A DNA stretch of 64,000 nucleotides, from NCBI RefSeq assembly GCF_951793255.1, contig NZ_OX636706.1, positions 951,001 through 1,015,000 of the forward strand, read 5' to 3'. This DNA comes from Desulfovibrio piger. Lineage in GTDB: Bacteria > Desulfobacterota > Desulfovibrionia > Desulfovibrionales > Desulfovibrionaceae. This document shows positions 18,242-27,332 of this stretch, in pieces. The notes beneath the pieces were generated by a model. The model did not search any database, was not told where the DNA came from, and saw nothing but the letters and a program-made list of their open reading frames with translations. A program made the translations under genes and the position numbers. How positions within the stretch are numbered: the stretch's first letter is position 1; each line of letters starts with the position of its first letter.

Positions 18242-19090
18242 CTAGTCCCTGAGCAGGATATTGTCGATCAGGCGGGCCTTGCCCATGCGGATGGCACAGG
18301 CCATGAGGGCCGGGCCATCCACGGTGTCCAGGGGCTCCATGGACACGGGGTCCACCACGCTGAGGTAGTCCAGACGGCCCAGGGGCAGGTGGTCCGCCCA
18401 GGTGCAGAGGGCGGCCTCACGCAGGATCTTGGCGTGGGTCTGTCCCTTCTGGGCCATGTCGCGGGCCAGCTGCAGGCCGCGATGGATCCAGGGGGCCTGG
18501 CGGCGTTCTTCCTCGGTGAGGTAGACGTTGCGGGAGGAGAGGGCCAGGCCGTCTTCCTCACGCACGATGGGACAGGTCTCGATGCGCACCGGCACGTTGA
18601 GGTCGCGCACCATGCGGCGCAGGATGGCCTGCTGCTGCCAGTCCTTCTGGCCGAAGACGGCCACGTCGGCCTGGGTGATCATGAACAGCTTCAGCACCAC
18701 CGTGCAGACACCGCGAAAATGGGTCGGCCGGCTCAGGCCGCACATGATGCGGGAAAGGTCCGGCACTTCCACCCAGGTGGCGTGGTCTTCCGCATACATG
18801 GACGCGGGTTCGGGGATGAAGATGGCGTCCGCGCCGTGGGCGGCGGCGATCTGCGTATCGCGCTCGATGTCGCGCGGATAGGCGGAAAGGTCTTCATTGG
18901 GGCCGAACTGGGTGGGGTTGACGAAAAGGCTGACCACAAGACGCTTGGCAAGGCCGCGGCCCTGGTCCATGAGCGCCTCGTGACCGGCATGGTAATAGCC
19001 CATGGTGGGCACAAGGGCGATGTCCTCGCCGGCCGCGTGCCAGGAGCGGCACTGGGCCGCCAGATCTTGGGGATTGGTGAATATCTGCAT
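18242..19090 (-). CDS. panC: Pantothenate synthetase
   Basis: Joins pantoate and beta-alanine with ATP in pantothenate (coenzyme A) synthesis. 282 residues, typical length. Motifs: LVPTMGYYHAGHEALMDQG (the HxGH nucleotide site) near residue 27, LFVNPTQFGPNEDLSAYPRD, and VFGQKDWQQQAILRRMVRDL; the KMSKS-like loop reads LALSSRNVYLTEEER. The open frame runs on far upstream, but that part is antisense to other genes; the ATG at 19090 gives the proper N-terminus. The ribosome binding site is weak. No panB or panD is adjacent. Confidence 0.96.
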   Translation of the reverse strand: MQIFTNPQDLAAQCRSWHAAGEDIALVPTMGYYHAGHEALMDQGRGLAKRLVVSLFVNPTQFGPNEDLSAYPRDIERDTQIAAAHGADAIFIPEPASMYAEDHATWVEVPDLSRIMCGLSRPTHFRGVCTVVLKLFMITQADVAVFGQKDWQQQAILRRMVRDLNVPVRIETCPIVREEDGLALSSRNVYLTEEERRQAPWIHRGLQLARDMAQKGQTHAKILREAALCTWADHLPLGRLDYLSVVDPVSMEPLDTVDGPALMACAIRMGKARLIDNILLRD

Positions 19091-19261
19091 ATCAAGGTAT
19101 GGTGATATAGTTAGTGGGGATTCCCTTATACCTGCTGCGGCAGGCCTTGTAAAGCCGCAAAAGCCCCGCAGCCGGGCCGGGGAGAAAAAACTTCTGTGCT
19201 GTCCGGCGTTTCCGGTTGCCTTGCCCGTGGGGAACAGGCATAACAGCATGCGGAGGTTCGT

Positions 19262-19846
19262 ATGCTCAAACCTTTTTTCCAGGGGAAACTGGATATGTTT
19301 TGTGCCATCTATGCCGTGCTCAACGCCCTGCGCCTGACCCACGGCATCCAGACGCTCAAGGCGCGCGACATCCTCAACGAGACCCTGCTTTCCCTGGCCG
19401 GGAAGCCCGGTGCCCTGCGGGCCGTGCTGGAGCAGGACACGGACTACATGCAGCTGGTGGACGACATGATCCAGGCCCGCCAGCAGCGCTACCCCCTGCT
19501 GGTGGAAAAGCCCTTTGCCGAAGGCGAGGCCGTTTCGCCCGACGCCCTGTGGGAAGCCTGCCGCGAGTGGCTGGCACCGGGCGAGGGCCGCTGCATCCTG
19601 TTCCGCTTTTTGCGGCATTTGACGCCCGAGACGCCGCCCATGAACCGGCACTGGACCTGCGCCGACCGCATGGACGGGGACCTGCTGCATCTTTTCGACT
19701 GCAGCCACGAGGACGAAGCCGTGACGCTGATCCCGCGCGAGAGCTTCGTGACCCGCAGCGCCGACGTGCAGCGGGAACGCCTGCTGGTCATCCAGCCCAA
19801 CAGTCTGCGCTTCCTGGCCCTGCCGTGGCGCGTCCACGCCTTCTAG
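19262..19846 (+). CDS. Hypothetical protein with cysteine-peptidase-like N-terminus
   Basis: 194 residues, family not recognised. Near the N-terminus KLDMFCAIYAVLNALR resembles the active-site helix of papain-fold proteins (aromatic-Cys-x-x-Tyr-Ala-x-x-Asn), and a later HLFDCSHEDEA could supply the histidine. This is a pattern impression only. No signal peptide or membrane segment is visible. GGAGG lies seven bases upstream of the ATG at 19262. It is monocistronic, between the divergent panC and rimO downstream on the same strand. It might instead be a structural or regulatory protein. Confidence 0.7.
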   Translation: MLKPFFQGKLDMFCAIYAVLNALRLTHGIQTLKARDILNETLLSLAGKPGALRAVLEQDTDYMQLVDDMIQARQQRYPLLVEKPFAEGEAVSPDALWEACREWLAPGEGRCILFRFLRHLTPETPPMNRHWTCADRMDGDLLHLFDCSHEDEAVTLIPRESFVTRSADVQRERLLVIQPNSLRFLALPWRVHAF

Positions 19847-19994
19847 CCTGACATCTTCCCGTTCCGCCCCGTTCCTGCGGGGCGGTCCCGCACGGCGGCG
19901 CCTCTGCCGCCGGGCACAGCCTATCCCATTGCCTGCGCAACCATATCGCGCAATTTGTGATGACAAAAAAAACAGAGACGGATAGGCTATCTCC

Positions 19995-21359
19995 ATGACT
20001 GTCCATTCCTTTTCTTCCGCAGCCGGAGCGGCCGCGCCCCTGACGCGCGCCCGTGTGTCCGGCTCTTTGCCGGTGTGGTCCCTGAGCCTGGGCTGTCCCA
20101 AGAACCGTGTGGATACCGAGCATCTGCTGGGCTCGCTGGGCATGCCCGTGCACAGCGTGGAACACATGGGCCGGGCACGTCTGGTCTTCATCAATACCTG
20201 CGGCTTCATCGAGCCTGCCGTACGCGAGTCCATCCGCTCCATCCTCGATGCCGTGGAGCGTCTGGGCCGCTGCAAGCGCCGCCCCCTGCTGGCCGTGGCC
20301 GGCTGTATGGTGGGGCGCTACGGCGTCAAGGATCTGGCCGCCGACCTGCCCGAGGTGGACCTGTGGCTGCCCACCGGCGAGCTGGAAAACTGGCCCGCCA
20401 TGGTGCGCGAGGCCCTGGGCCTGCCCGCGGCTCCCGCCGCGCCGGGCCGCCTGCTCTCCACGGGCCCGTCCTATGCCTGGCTCAAGGTGGGCGAAGGCTG
20501 CCGCCACAAGTGCGCCTTCTGCACCATCCCGTCCATCCGGGGCCCGCTGCGCTCCGTGCCTGCAGCCGACCTGCGCGAGGAGGCCCGCAGCCTGCTGGCC
20601 GGCGGGGTGCGCGAACTGGTCCTGGTGGCCCAGGACCTGACCTCGTGGGGCAGCGACTTCGACACGCCCCAAAGCCTGCCCCACCTGCTGGACGAGCTGC
20701 TGCCCCTGGACCGCCTGACCTGGCTGCGCCTGCTCTACCTTTATCCCAGCGGCGTCACGCCCGAACTGCTGCGCTACATGCGCGAGGCCGGGCCGCAGCT
20801 GCTGCCGTACTTCGACATCCCCCTGCAGCACGCCCATCCCGAGGTGCTGACCCGCATGGGCCGCCCCTTCGCCAATGATCCCCGCCGCGTGGTGGACCGC
20901 GTGCGCGAGGCCCTGCCCGAGACCGCCCTGCGCACCACCTTCATCGTGGGCTATCCCGGCGAGACCGAGGAGCATTTCCAGGCCCTGTGCCGCTTTGTGG
21001 AAGAGACGCGCTTCCGCCATCTGGGCGTCTTCGCCTATCAGGCCGAGGAAGGCACGCCCGCGGCGGCCATGCCCGACCAGGTGCCCATGGAAGTGCGCGA
21101 GGAACGCCGCGCCACGCTCATGGAGATCCAGGCCGAGATCAGCGAGCGGCAGTTGCAGGAAGCGGTGGGCCAGACCATGCCGGTGCTGGTGGATGCGCCG
21201 CATGACGAATGGCCGGGCCTGCATGTGGGCCGCGTCTGGTTCCAGGCGCCCGAGGTGGACGGCATCACCTACGTGAGCGGCCTGGGCGTGGCCCCCGGCG
21301 CGCTGGTGCAGGGTGACATCGTGGAGAGCAGCACCTACGACCTGACCGCCCTGGCCTGA
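19995..21359 (+). CDS. rimO: Ribosomal protein S12 methylthiotransferase
   Basis: A radical SAM enzyme that adds a methylthio group to an aspartate of ribosomal protein S12. 454 residues. The N-terminal UPF0004 domain has SLGCPKNRVDTEHLLG and INTCGFIEPAVRES with FeS cysteines, plus AVAGCMVGRYG. The radical SAM motif is GCRHKCAFCTIPSIRG (CxxxCxxC). A C-terminal TRAM-like domain closes the protein. The phrase CAFCTIPSIRGPLRS together with the SLGCPKN start favours RimO over MiaB. The first 25 residues are an unusual serine/alanine-rich extension. An inverted repeat GGGGCGC-TTCG-GCGCCCC follows the stop. Confidence 0.95.
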   Translation: MTVHSFSSAAGAAAPLTRARVSGSLPVWSLSLGCPKNRVDTEHLLGSLGMPVHSVEHMGRARLVFINTCGFIEPAVRESIRSILDAVERLGRCKRRPLLAVAGCMVGRYGVKDLAADLPEVDLWLPTGELENWPAMVREALGLPAAPAAPGRLLSTGPSYAWLKVGEGCRHKCAFCTIPSIRGPLRSVPAADLREEARSLLAGGVRELVLVAQDLTSWGSDFDTPQSLPHLLDELLPLDRLTWLRLLYLYPSGVTPELLRYMREAGPQLLPYFDIPLQHAHPEVLTRMGRPFANDPRRVVDRVREALPETALRTTFIVGYPGETEEHFQALCRFVEETRFRHLGVFAYQAEEGTPAAAMPDQVPMEVREERRATLMEIQAEISERQLQEAVGQTMPVLVDAPHDEWPGLHVGRVWFQAPEVDGITYVSGLGVAPGALVQGDIVESSTYDLTALA

Positions 21360-21496
21360 TCCTTTTCTCGATAGTGTTCGACAGGGGCGCTTCGGCGCCC
21401 CTCCTGATGACGGCCCCCGGTCTCCGGGCCGGGGGATGACAACGCGTGTGCCGTGAGGCCGCGCCCAACCCTTGCAGCATGCATCTGGAGCAGCGC

Positions 21497-23743
21497 ATGA
21501 CTACCCCTTCGCAGACGGAAACGGCCCGCCCCCTGGACGGCGCCATGGAAAATATCCTGGACGACGGTCAACGCCCCGGCTGGTGGCGGCATTTTGCGGG
21601 TCACGAGGACACGGAATGCGTCATCCGGCCCATGCATCTGGCCTCGTTGCTGGACAGGGCCGCCAGGACGCACGGCAACCGTCTGGCCATCCGTTTCCAG
21701 AATTTCCAGATGACCTACAGCCGTCTGCACGAAGCGGCGGAACGCTTTGCCGAGGCCCTGCGCCTGCGCGGCGTCAAGCCCGGCCAGCGGGTGGCCGTCA
21801 TGCTGCCCAACATCCCGCAGACCGTCATCGCCTTCTGGGGCATCATGAAGGCCGGGGCCGTGGCCGTGATGACCAACCCGCTCTATATGGAAAAGGAGCT
21901 GCTGCATCATTTCAATGATGCCGGGGCCGAGGTGCTGGTGACCCTGGACCTGCTCTGGGCCAAGCTGGAGCCCCTGCGCGACCGTCTGCCCCTGCGCCTG
22001 ACCGTGGTCACGAACATCTCGGACGGTCTGGCCTTCCCGCTCAACTGGCTGTATCGCATCAAGGCCCGCCGTCAGGGCCAGGTGCCGCAGGTGCCCTACG
22101 GGCAGGAAGTGCTGCGCTGGAAAGATTTCATCAAGGTCCGCGGCCGCTTCAGCGTGCCCACCGACGAGGACCCCGGTGACGCCCTGGCCCTGCTCCAGTA
22201 CACGGGCGGCACCTCCGGCCAGCCCAAGGGCGCCATGCTGGGCCATGCCTGCATCTCGGCCCAGATGCAGCAGCTGCTGGCCATCCTCCATATGGACTGG
22301 GAAAACTGCAAGCCCATGTCCTTCCTGAGCATCATGCCTTTCTTCCACGTCTTCGGCCTGGTGGGCAACATCATCCTGCCCACGGCCCTGGCGGCCACCA
22401 CCATCCCGGTGCCGCGCTACACGCCCGCCGACCTGCTGCGGACCATCGCCCGCTTCCGTCCCACCTTCTTCGTGGGCGCGCCTTCGGTCTACATGTCGCT
22501 CATGCAGCAGAAGGACATCAAGAAATACGACCTCACTTGTATCGAGATCTGCGTCTCCGGTTCGGCGCCGTTCCCCACCGAGGCCCTGCGCCGCTGGGTG
22601 AGCATGACCCACGCCAGCATCATCGAAGGTTTCGGCCTGACCGAGGCCTCGCCCTGCGTCACGGCCAACCCGCTGGACGGCCCGCAGAAGGAAGGCTCCA
22701 TCGGCGTGGCCTTCCCGCATACCGAGACCCGCATCGTGGACATCAACGACAGCAACCATGTCCTGGGCCCCAATGAGGAGGGCGAGATGCTGGTGCGCGG
22801 TCCGCAGGTCATGCAGGGCTACTGGAACCGTCCCGAAGAGACGGCCGCCACCCTGACCGACGGCTGGCTGCATACCGGCGACATCGCCTACTACGACGAA
22901 GAAGGCTACTACTACATCGTGGACCGCAAGAAGGATCTGGTCATCGTGGGCGGTTACAACGTTTACCCCCGCGAAGTGGACGAGGTCCTGTACGAGCACC
23001 CCAAAGTGGCCGAGGCCGTGGCCGTGGGCGTCAAGCATCCCACCCGCGGTGAAGTGCTCAAGGCCTATGTGGTGCCCCGTCCCGGCGAGACCCTGACCAC
23101 GGCCGAGCTGACGGCCCATTGCCGGGCGCGTCTGGCCAACTACAAGGTGCCCAAGTTCTTCGAGTTCCGCGAGGAACTGCCCAAGAGCCTCATCGGCAAG
23201 GTGCTGCGCCGCATCCTGCGTGACGAGGAGGCCGCGCGCGTGGCCCAGGGACAGGGGGACGAGGACCGTCTGCTGCCCACGCCGGACCAGCCCGCGGCCG
23301 CGCCCACCCGTGCCCAGGCCCTGGGCCAGCAGGCGGGCGAGCTTCTGGACGAGGCCCGGGAAAAGATGGACTCCCTGCGCGGCCAGGCCGGAGAGATGAT
23401 GGAGGAAGCCCGCCAGAAAGCCGGCGAACTGCGTCGCCAGAGCGGCGAGATGGTGGACAAGGCCCGCGGCAAGGCGGGCGAACTGGGCCAGCAGGCGGGC
23501 GAGCTTCTGGACGAGGCCCGGGAAAAGATGGGCTCCCTGCGCGGCCAGGCCGGAGAGATGATGGAGGAAGCCCGTCAGAAGGCCGGTGAGCTGCGCCGCC
23601 AGAGCGGTGAAGTGGTGGACGGTGCCCGCCAGAAGGCCGGGGAACTGCTGCAGGAAGCTCGCGGCAAAGCCGGTGAGCTGGGCCAGCAGGCGGGCGAGCT
23701 GCTGGACAAGGCCCGCGGCAAGAGCGACGACGAGAAAAAGTAA
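21497..23743 (+). CDS. Long-chain acyl-CoA ligase (AMP-forming) with repetitive helical tail
   Basis: 748 residues. Residues about 40-600 form an ANL-family acyl-CoA synthetase: YTGGTSGQPKGAMLGH (P-loop), IIEGFGLTEASP, WLHTGDIAYYDEEGYYYIVD, and GGYNVYPREVDEVL, ending with the lysine in PKSLIGKVLRRIL. It would activate fatty acids for lipid synthesis or breakdown. The last 135 residues (from about 608) are a lysine/glutamate/alanine/glutamine-rich amphipathic repeat of roughly 11-residue units such as AGELLDEAREK and MEEARQKAGEL, like late-embryogenesis-abundant or apolipoprotein-type helices. This is not part of normal acyl-CoA ligases. GGAGC favours the ATG at 21497 over 21446 (GTG) or 21479. 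A strong terminator follows. Confidence 0.92.
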   Translation: MTTPSQTETARPLDGAMENILDDGQRPGWWRHFAGHEDTECVIRPMHLASLLDRAARTHGNRLAIRFQNFQMTYSRLHEAAERFAEALRLRGVKPGQRVAVMLPNIPQTVIAFWGIMKAGAVAVMTNPLYMEKELLHHFNDAGAEVLVTLDLLWAKLEPLRDRLPLRLTVVTNISDGLAFPLNWLYRIKARRQGQVPQVPYGQEVLRWKDFIKVRGRFSVPTDEDPGDALALLQYTGGTSGQPKGAMLGHACISAQMQQLLAILHMDWENCKPMSFLSIMPFFHVFGLVGNIILPTALAATTIPVPRYTPADLLRTIARFRPTFFVGAPSVYMSLMQQKDIKKYDLTCIEICVSGSAPFPTEALRRWVSMTHASIIEGFGLTEASPCVTANPLDGPQKEGSIGVAFPHTETRIVDINDSNHVLGPNEEGEMLVRGPQVMQGYWNRPEETAATLTDGWLHTGDIAYYDEEGYYYIVDRKKDLVIVGGYNVYPREVDEVLYEHPKVAEAVAVGVKHPTRGEVLKAYVVPRPGETLTTAELTAHCRARLANYKVPKFFEFREELPKSLIGKVLRRILRDEEAARVAQGQGDEDRLLPTPDQPAAAPTRAQALGQQAGELLDEAREKMDSLRGQAGEMMEEARQKAGELRRQSGEMVDKARGKAGELGQQAGELLDEAREKMGSLRGQAGEMMEEARQKAGELRRQSGEVVDGARQKAGELLQEARGKAGELGQQAGELLDKARGKSDDEKK
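23321..23740 (+). repeat. In-frame tandem repeat encoding the ligase tail
   Basis: A unit beginning CTGGGCCAGCAGGCGGGCGA starts at 23321, 23483 and 23678. The first two starts are 162 bases (54 codons) apart and the next is 195 bases (65 codons) later, the extra 33 bases being one 11-codon unit. Most differences between copies are silent, so selection keeps the protein pattern. Confidence 0.85.
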
Positions 23744-23816
23744 AAAGCGATATGTCCGGGTGGGGCCGATATCCTGTTTAAGGGATTGCCCGACTCCCGT
23801 TTTTTGGAAAAAGCGA

Positions 23817-23852
23817 AAAGCCCTTCCTGCCATGGCAGGAAGGGCTTTTTTA
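23817..23852. terminator. Bidirectional terminator between the ligase and the hydrolase
   Basis: AAAAGCCCTTCCTGCC is followed by its exact complement GGCAGGAAGGGCTTTT and more T. It can stop both convergent genes. Confidence 0.92.
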
Positions 23853-23920
23853 CTGATGGGTCGGGAAGCGTTTGGAGGAGGAGACATCGCTGATGCGCGG
23901 GATGGCTCCCCCACAAAACG

Positions 23921-24604
23921 CTAGATCTGCACGGACTGGCCGGGCAGCAGGTCGATGCAGGTACAGCCGGGAGCCACGCGGGCCAGTTCGGCCTTGAAGG
24001 CTTCCGTATCCTGGGCCAGCACCGGGAAGGTGCCCCAGTGCATGGGGATGACCTGTTTGCAGCCCAGCAGCTTGCAGGCCAGGGCCGCCTGGCGGGCATC
24101 CATGGTGAAGACGCCGCCCATGGGCAGCAGGGCCACGTCGATGGGGTAGAGGCGGCCCCACAGTTCCATGCCCGCGAAGATGCAGGTATCGCCCGCATGG
24201 TAGATGTGCTTGCCGTCAGGCGTGCGGATGATGTAGCCCGCCGGGGAGCCCGACTCGCTGGAGTGATACGCCTGGGTCATGGTGAATTCGAAGCCCGCGT
24301 GGGCCACGGTACCGCCCATGTTGAAGCCGATGTAGTTGAGCAGCTGGGCCGAGGGCACACCGGCGGCCTCCAGCTTCTGGGCCGTGCCCACGATGGCGCC
24401 CAGCATGGCGCCGGTGTTCTTGCAGATGGCCACGGCATCGCCCACATGGTCGGCATGGTCATGGGTGACCAGCACCACGTCCACCGGGCCGATGGTCTCG
24501 GCCGTGGTACCGGAAGCGGGCGTCAGGAAGGGGTCCACGACGACATGCTTGTCATCACAACTGATATTGAAGGCCGAATGGCCGTACCAGAGGATCTGGC
24601 TCAT
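23921..24604 (-). CDS. Metallo-beta-lactamase-fold metal-dependent hydrolase (UPF0173 type)
   Basis: 227 residues. The metal site [10 protein letters not shown] (HxHxDH) is near residue 54, GHSAFNIS and VDPFLTP occur at the N-terminus, [12 protein letters not shown] and the late MHWGTFPVL provide the other metal ligands. The spacing matches the YtkL/UPF0173 group, often annotated as L-ascorbate lactonase-like hydrolases; the true substrate is unknown. AAGGAG twelve bases before the ATG fixes the start at 24604; ten extra codons upstream are unlikely to be translated. Single gene. Confidence 0.9.
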   Translation of the reverse strand: MSQILWYGHSAFNISCDDKHVVVDPFLTPASGTTAETIGPVDVVLVTHDHADHVGDAVAICKNTGAMLGAIVGTAQKLEAAGVPSAQLLNYIGFNMGGTVAHAGFEFTMTQAYHSSESGSPAGYIIRTPDGKHIYHAGDTCIFAGMELWGRLYPIDVALLPMGGVFTMDARQAALACKLLGCKQVIPMHWGTFPVLAQDTEAFKAELARVAPGCTCIDLLPGQSVQI

Positions 24605-24784
24605 GATCGTTCTCCTTGTTGGGGGGCGCCCCAAAACGGGGAAAGAAAGTATAGCGCAAGACTAGGAGACTGTCACGAAAAGAAGCAGGCCTGCCGTGAT
24701 GCCGGGCGGCGTCGCGCCCGGAAGAGAGGCACGGACCATTTGCGGGACTGAGGCGGTGCGCCCCGAAGCTGGCAGGGGCAGGGC

Positions 24785-24813
24785 TTGACAGCGGCACGCC
24801 CTTTGCCTAGAAA
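24785..24813 (+). promoter_or_regulatory. Sigma70 promoter of tRNA-Arg
   Basis: TTGACA (24785-24790), 17-base spacer, TAGAAA (24808-24813). The tRNA begins ten bases later. Confidence 0.8.
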
Positions 24814-24822
24814 GACACATGT

Positions 24823-24899
24823 GCGCCCGTAGCTCAGTCGGATAGAGCGTTGGCCTCCGGAGCCAAAGGCCGTGCGTTCGAATCGCGCCGGGCGCGCCA
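24823..24899 (+). tRNA. tRNA-Arg (anticodon CCG)
   Basis: Full cloverleaf with encoded CCA. The acceptor stem pairs GCGCCCG with CGGGCGC, the anticodon stem is TTGGC/GCCAA with loop CTCCGGA, and the T loop is TTCGAAT. It reads codon CGG. Confidence 0.96.
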
Positions 24900-24907
24900 C
24901 AGATTTC

Positions 24908-24944
24908 AAGCCCTCACGAGGAAAGCCTCGCGGGGGCTTTTTTT
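24908..24944 (+). terminator. tRNA-Arg terminator
   Basis: AGCCCTCACGAGG pairs imperfectly with CCTCGCGGGGGCT around AAAG, then TTTTTTT. Confidence 0.8.
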
Positions 24945-25006
24945 GTGCCTGTGGTCTGCCTCTCAGGCCGGACAGGGGACACTCACAAGCAGCGCCGCAG
25001 GCCGAC

Positions 25007-25040
25007 AAAAAACGGGGCATCCGCCAAGCGGATGCCCCGT
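25007..25040 (-). terminator. Terminator of the effector-chaperone operon
   Basis: On the minus strand GGGGCATCCGC-TTG-GCGGATGCCCC is followed by GTTTTTTG. Confidence 0.9.
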
Positions 25041-25096
25041 TCCGTTTTCAGGCGGGCAGTCGGTCAGCCCGGCGCGGAGGCGGCCGTTGGCCGCGG

Positions 25097-27307
25097 CTAG
25101 CCCTGCCGGGTGTTGAACAGCACGTCGAGATCCTCGATGCGGAATTGCAGCGGTTCCCGGCCATTGGGCAGCAGGAAGGAGGCTCTCGCGTTGATGCCGG
25201 AGGAGGCACGGGGGCCCATCTCCGCATCGATCTTCTGGAAGCAGAATTCGATATTGACGTGGTACGAGCCGTCAGAGTGCCGGATGATCTCGATGGACAG
25301 GCTGTTGGCGAGGGGCCGGGACTGGAGGGCAGCGATGCGCATGGTCTCGTTGGCGGTGGCCGGGTCGGCCATGAGGAGCATCAGGATATCGGCGCCGCTG
25401 GCCTGATGCAGCGGGCTGCAGATGCGTCCGGCCTCTTCGGCGGAGGGGAACATGGCGATGAGGGCGTCCAGCTCCCGTTCCATCTGTTGCGGCTCATGGG
25501 TAAATCTCCCGCCGCCGAACTTGTGCCCGTTGATGGTGATGCCGTTCCGGGCGAAGTCCTTGAGGAACTGGTCCGAGAAGTAGTTGCACTTGCGGATGAG
25601 TTCGGGAGAAGCCAGATCCTCTCTGGACAGAGTGACGGCCCCGTTGCCCGGAGGGGAGGACAGGACGGTGGCATTGAGCCCGTCCTGCATCTTTTGCCGG
25701 GCGGCGGCCATGTCGAAGGTCTGGCCTTCGGGCGGGGTCAGGCCCAGGCCCTGGGGCACGAAACGGCGCGCTTCGGCCATGCGCATCTGGCCGAGACCGG
25801 GCGCGTGGTCGAGAAGGGCATCGAACTCGTTGCTTTCCGCAGCCTGGACCAGAGTGTCCAGGACGTTCATGAGCAGGAGTTCGTTGCGGGAACGCAGGCC
25901 CGCGTCGGCCTCCTGGGCAAGCTCACGGCGCAGGACATGCAGGGGGGAGCCGCCGCCCAGGGCACTGCGGGCCGCGTGGTGGGCACCATTACGGGCATTG
26001 ATGCGGGCGGCCAGCTCCGGCGGGAGGGGCTGCTTTTCCTGTACGAGCTGCTGGAAGAGCTCATGTTCGTCCTTGCTCAGGGGCTCCAGATTGCCGAGAC
26101 CCAGCATCCTGCATGCGGCGCGTGCCGTCAGGATGCGGACCAGACCGGCTTCCGGCCCGCCCTCGATGCCGGGACGCAGCATGCCGTCCGGCTGTGTGAT
26201 GGCGGCGTGCATGGTCCGGGCATAGGCATCGAAGTCCCTCTTCAGTCCGGCGGGGGTGGCCTCGGCCGGCGTCAGGGTGCGCAGGAACTGGCCCGTATCC
26301 AGTACGGCGTCGCATATGGCCTGCGCCATGGCGGCGTTCACGGGCCTGGAGGCGTGCAGGATCTCGTCCTGCAGGATGCGCTTGGCCTCCCGGGGCATGG
26401 CCGGGGCGTGTTCCACGGTATCCAGGGCCGCCACGAAATTGTTGATGACCTTGTCGGCCACCGTGGAGGCTTCCGCCAGGGTGGGCTGGTGTATGTTGTT
26501 GCTGTCGTACAGGCAGCGGGCACTGAGCTTGTCATGGATGGTCTGGACCAGGACGTCGCGGGTGGCGGGGCTGATGTCGCCAACGAGGCCCTTGATCCGC
26601 ATGGCGGCATCCAGACGGGCCATGAAGCCGTGGGGGCCCTCGCCGCTGACCTGCTCCGCCATGGCCGCGATACCGGCCTTGGCTTCCTGCAGTGTCTGCA
26701 TGCGGATGCTCTCGCCAAGGGCGTCCAGGCTTTCGGCCGCTGTCAGCGAATGGTCGGCGCGCCGGGCCCTGGCTTCCAGATCGCGCAGGACGGTGTCCCG
26801 ATAACCCCGGAGCTGTTCCGCCGTGGCCGGAAGCAGGCCGAAGCGCTGCCGCCGCGCGGCCGTCTGCGTTTCCAGATCCGAGGGCGAGCCGTCGGCATGG
26901 GGGGCGCAGAGCTTCTGGAACTGGTCCCGGACATTGATGAGCCGGGTCTCCAGACGGGCCTGGTCTTCCGTCGTCTTGATACGGATGACGTCCTGCAGCA
27001 CCCGGGCCGCGTCACGTCCGCTCAAGGGACGACCGGCAGCCAGCTTGCTTTCCAGGCTCTTCCGGGCGATGTCCGCGAAGCGGTCGCCCAGATCGTCGGT
27101 CTGGCGGATGGTATTGATGATCCCGGTCATGACGTCACGGTTGGCCTGGGCTGCCGTGTCGCTGTGGCGCGAGCGTATCCAGCTGGCGATGCGGCCTCCC
27201 AGTGAGGAGGTGGTGGGGACGGTATGTCCCTGGCGATCGATCCCCAGATGTTCCTTGCCGAACGCGCCCAGCCGTTGGGCGATGATGTTCAGGTCATTGA
27301 TCTTCAT
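25097..27307 (-). CDS. Probable type III secretion effector (function unknown)
   Basis: 736 residues. No catalytic motif was recognised. It has no Sec signal peptide and no membrane span; the body is mostly helical and glutamine/alanine/arginine-rich. The N-terminus (MKINDLNIIAQRLGAFGKEH) is short and amphipathic, as in secreted effectors. The key evidence is context: a CesT/Tir-type chaperone gene lies 25 bases upstream in the same operon, the standard effector-chaperone arrangement. A possible functional part is residues 560-640 (KFGGGRFTHEPQQMEREL). AAAGGA supports the start. It lies between tRNA genes and a terminator, a typical place for acquired cargo. It could alternatively be a translocator-like or regulatory protein. 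Confidence 0.7.
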   Translation of the reverse strand: MKINDLNIIAQRLGAFGKEHLGIDRQGHTVPTTSSLGGRIASWIRSRHSDTAAQANRDVMTGIINTIRQTDDLGDRFADIARKSLESKLAAGRPLSGRDAARVLQDVIRIKTTEDQARLETRLINVRDQFQKLCAPHADGSPSDLETQTAARRQRFGLLPATAEQLRGYRDTVLRDLEARARRADHSLTAAESLDALGESIRMQTLQEAKAGIAAMAEQVSGEGPHGFMARLDAAMRIKGLVGDISPATRDVLVQTIHDKLSARCLYDSNNIHQPTLAEASTVADKVINNFVAALDTVEHAPAMPREAKRILQDEILHASRPVNAAMAQAICDAVLDTGQFLRTLTPAEATPAGLKRDFDAYARTMHAAITQPDGMLRPGIEGGPEAGLVRILTARAACRMLGLGNLEPLSKDEHELFQQLVQEKQPLPPELAARINARNGAHHAARSALGGGSPLHVLRRELAQEADAGLRSRNELLLMNVLDTLVQAAESNEFDALLDHAPGLGQMRMAEARRFVPQGLGLTPPEGQTFDMAAARQKMQDGLNATVLSSPPGNGAVTLSREDLASPELIRKCNYFSDQFLKDFARNGITINGHKFGGGRFTHEPQQMERELDALIAMFPSAEEAGRICSPLHQASGADILMLLMADPATANETMRIAALQSRPLANSLSIEIIRHSDGSYHVNIEFCFQKIDAEMGPRASSGINARASFLLPNGREPLQFRIEDLDVLFNTRQG

Positions 27308-27332
27308 GGCGAATCCTTTATGGCAGCAGCGT

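Noticed and set aside
23321..23740. CRISPR-like repeats
   Set aside because: The repeat is in frame, without spacers, and encodes an amphipathic protein tail.
24872..27205. A 777-codon open frame on the plus strand opposite the effector gene
   Set aside because: It starts inside tRNA-Arg and lacks a ribosome binding site. The minus-strand gene has a good site, a start, a terminator and a chaperone partner.
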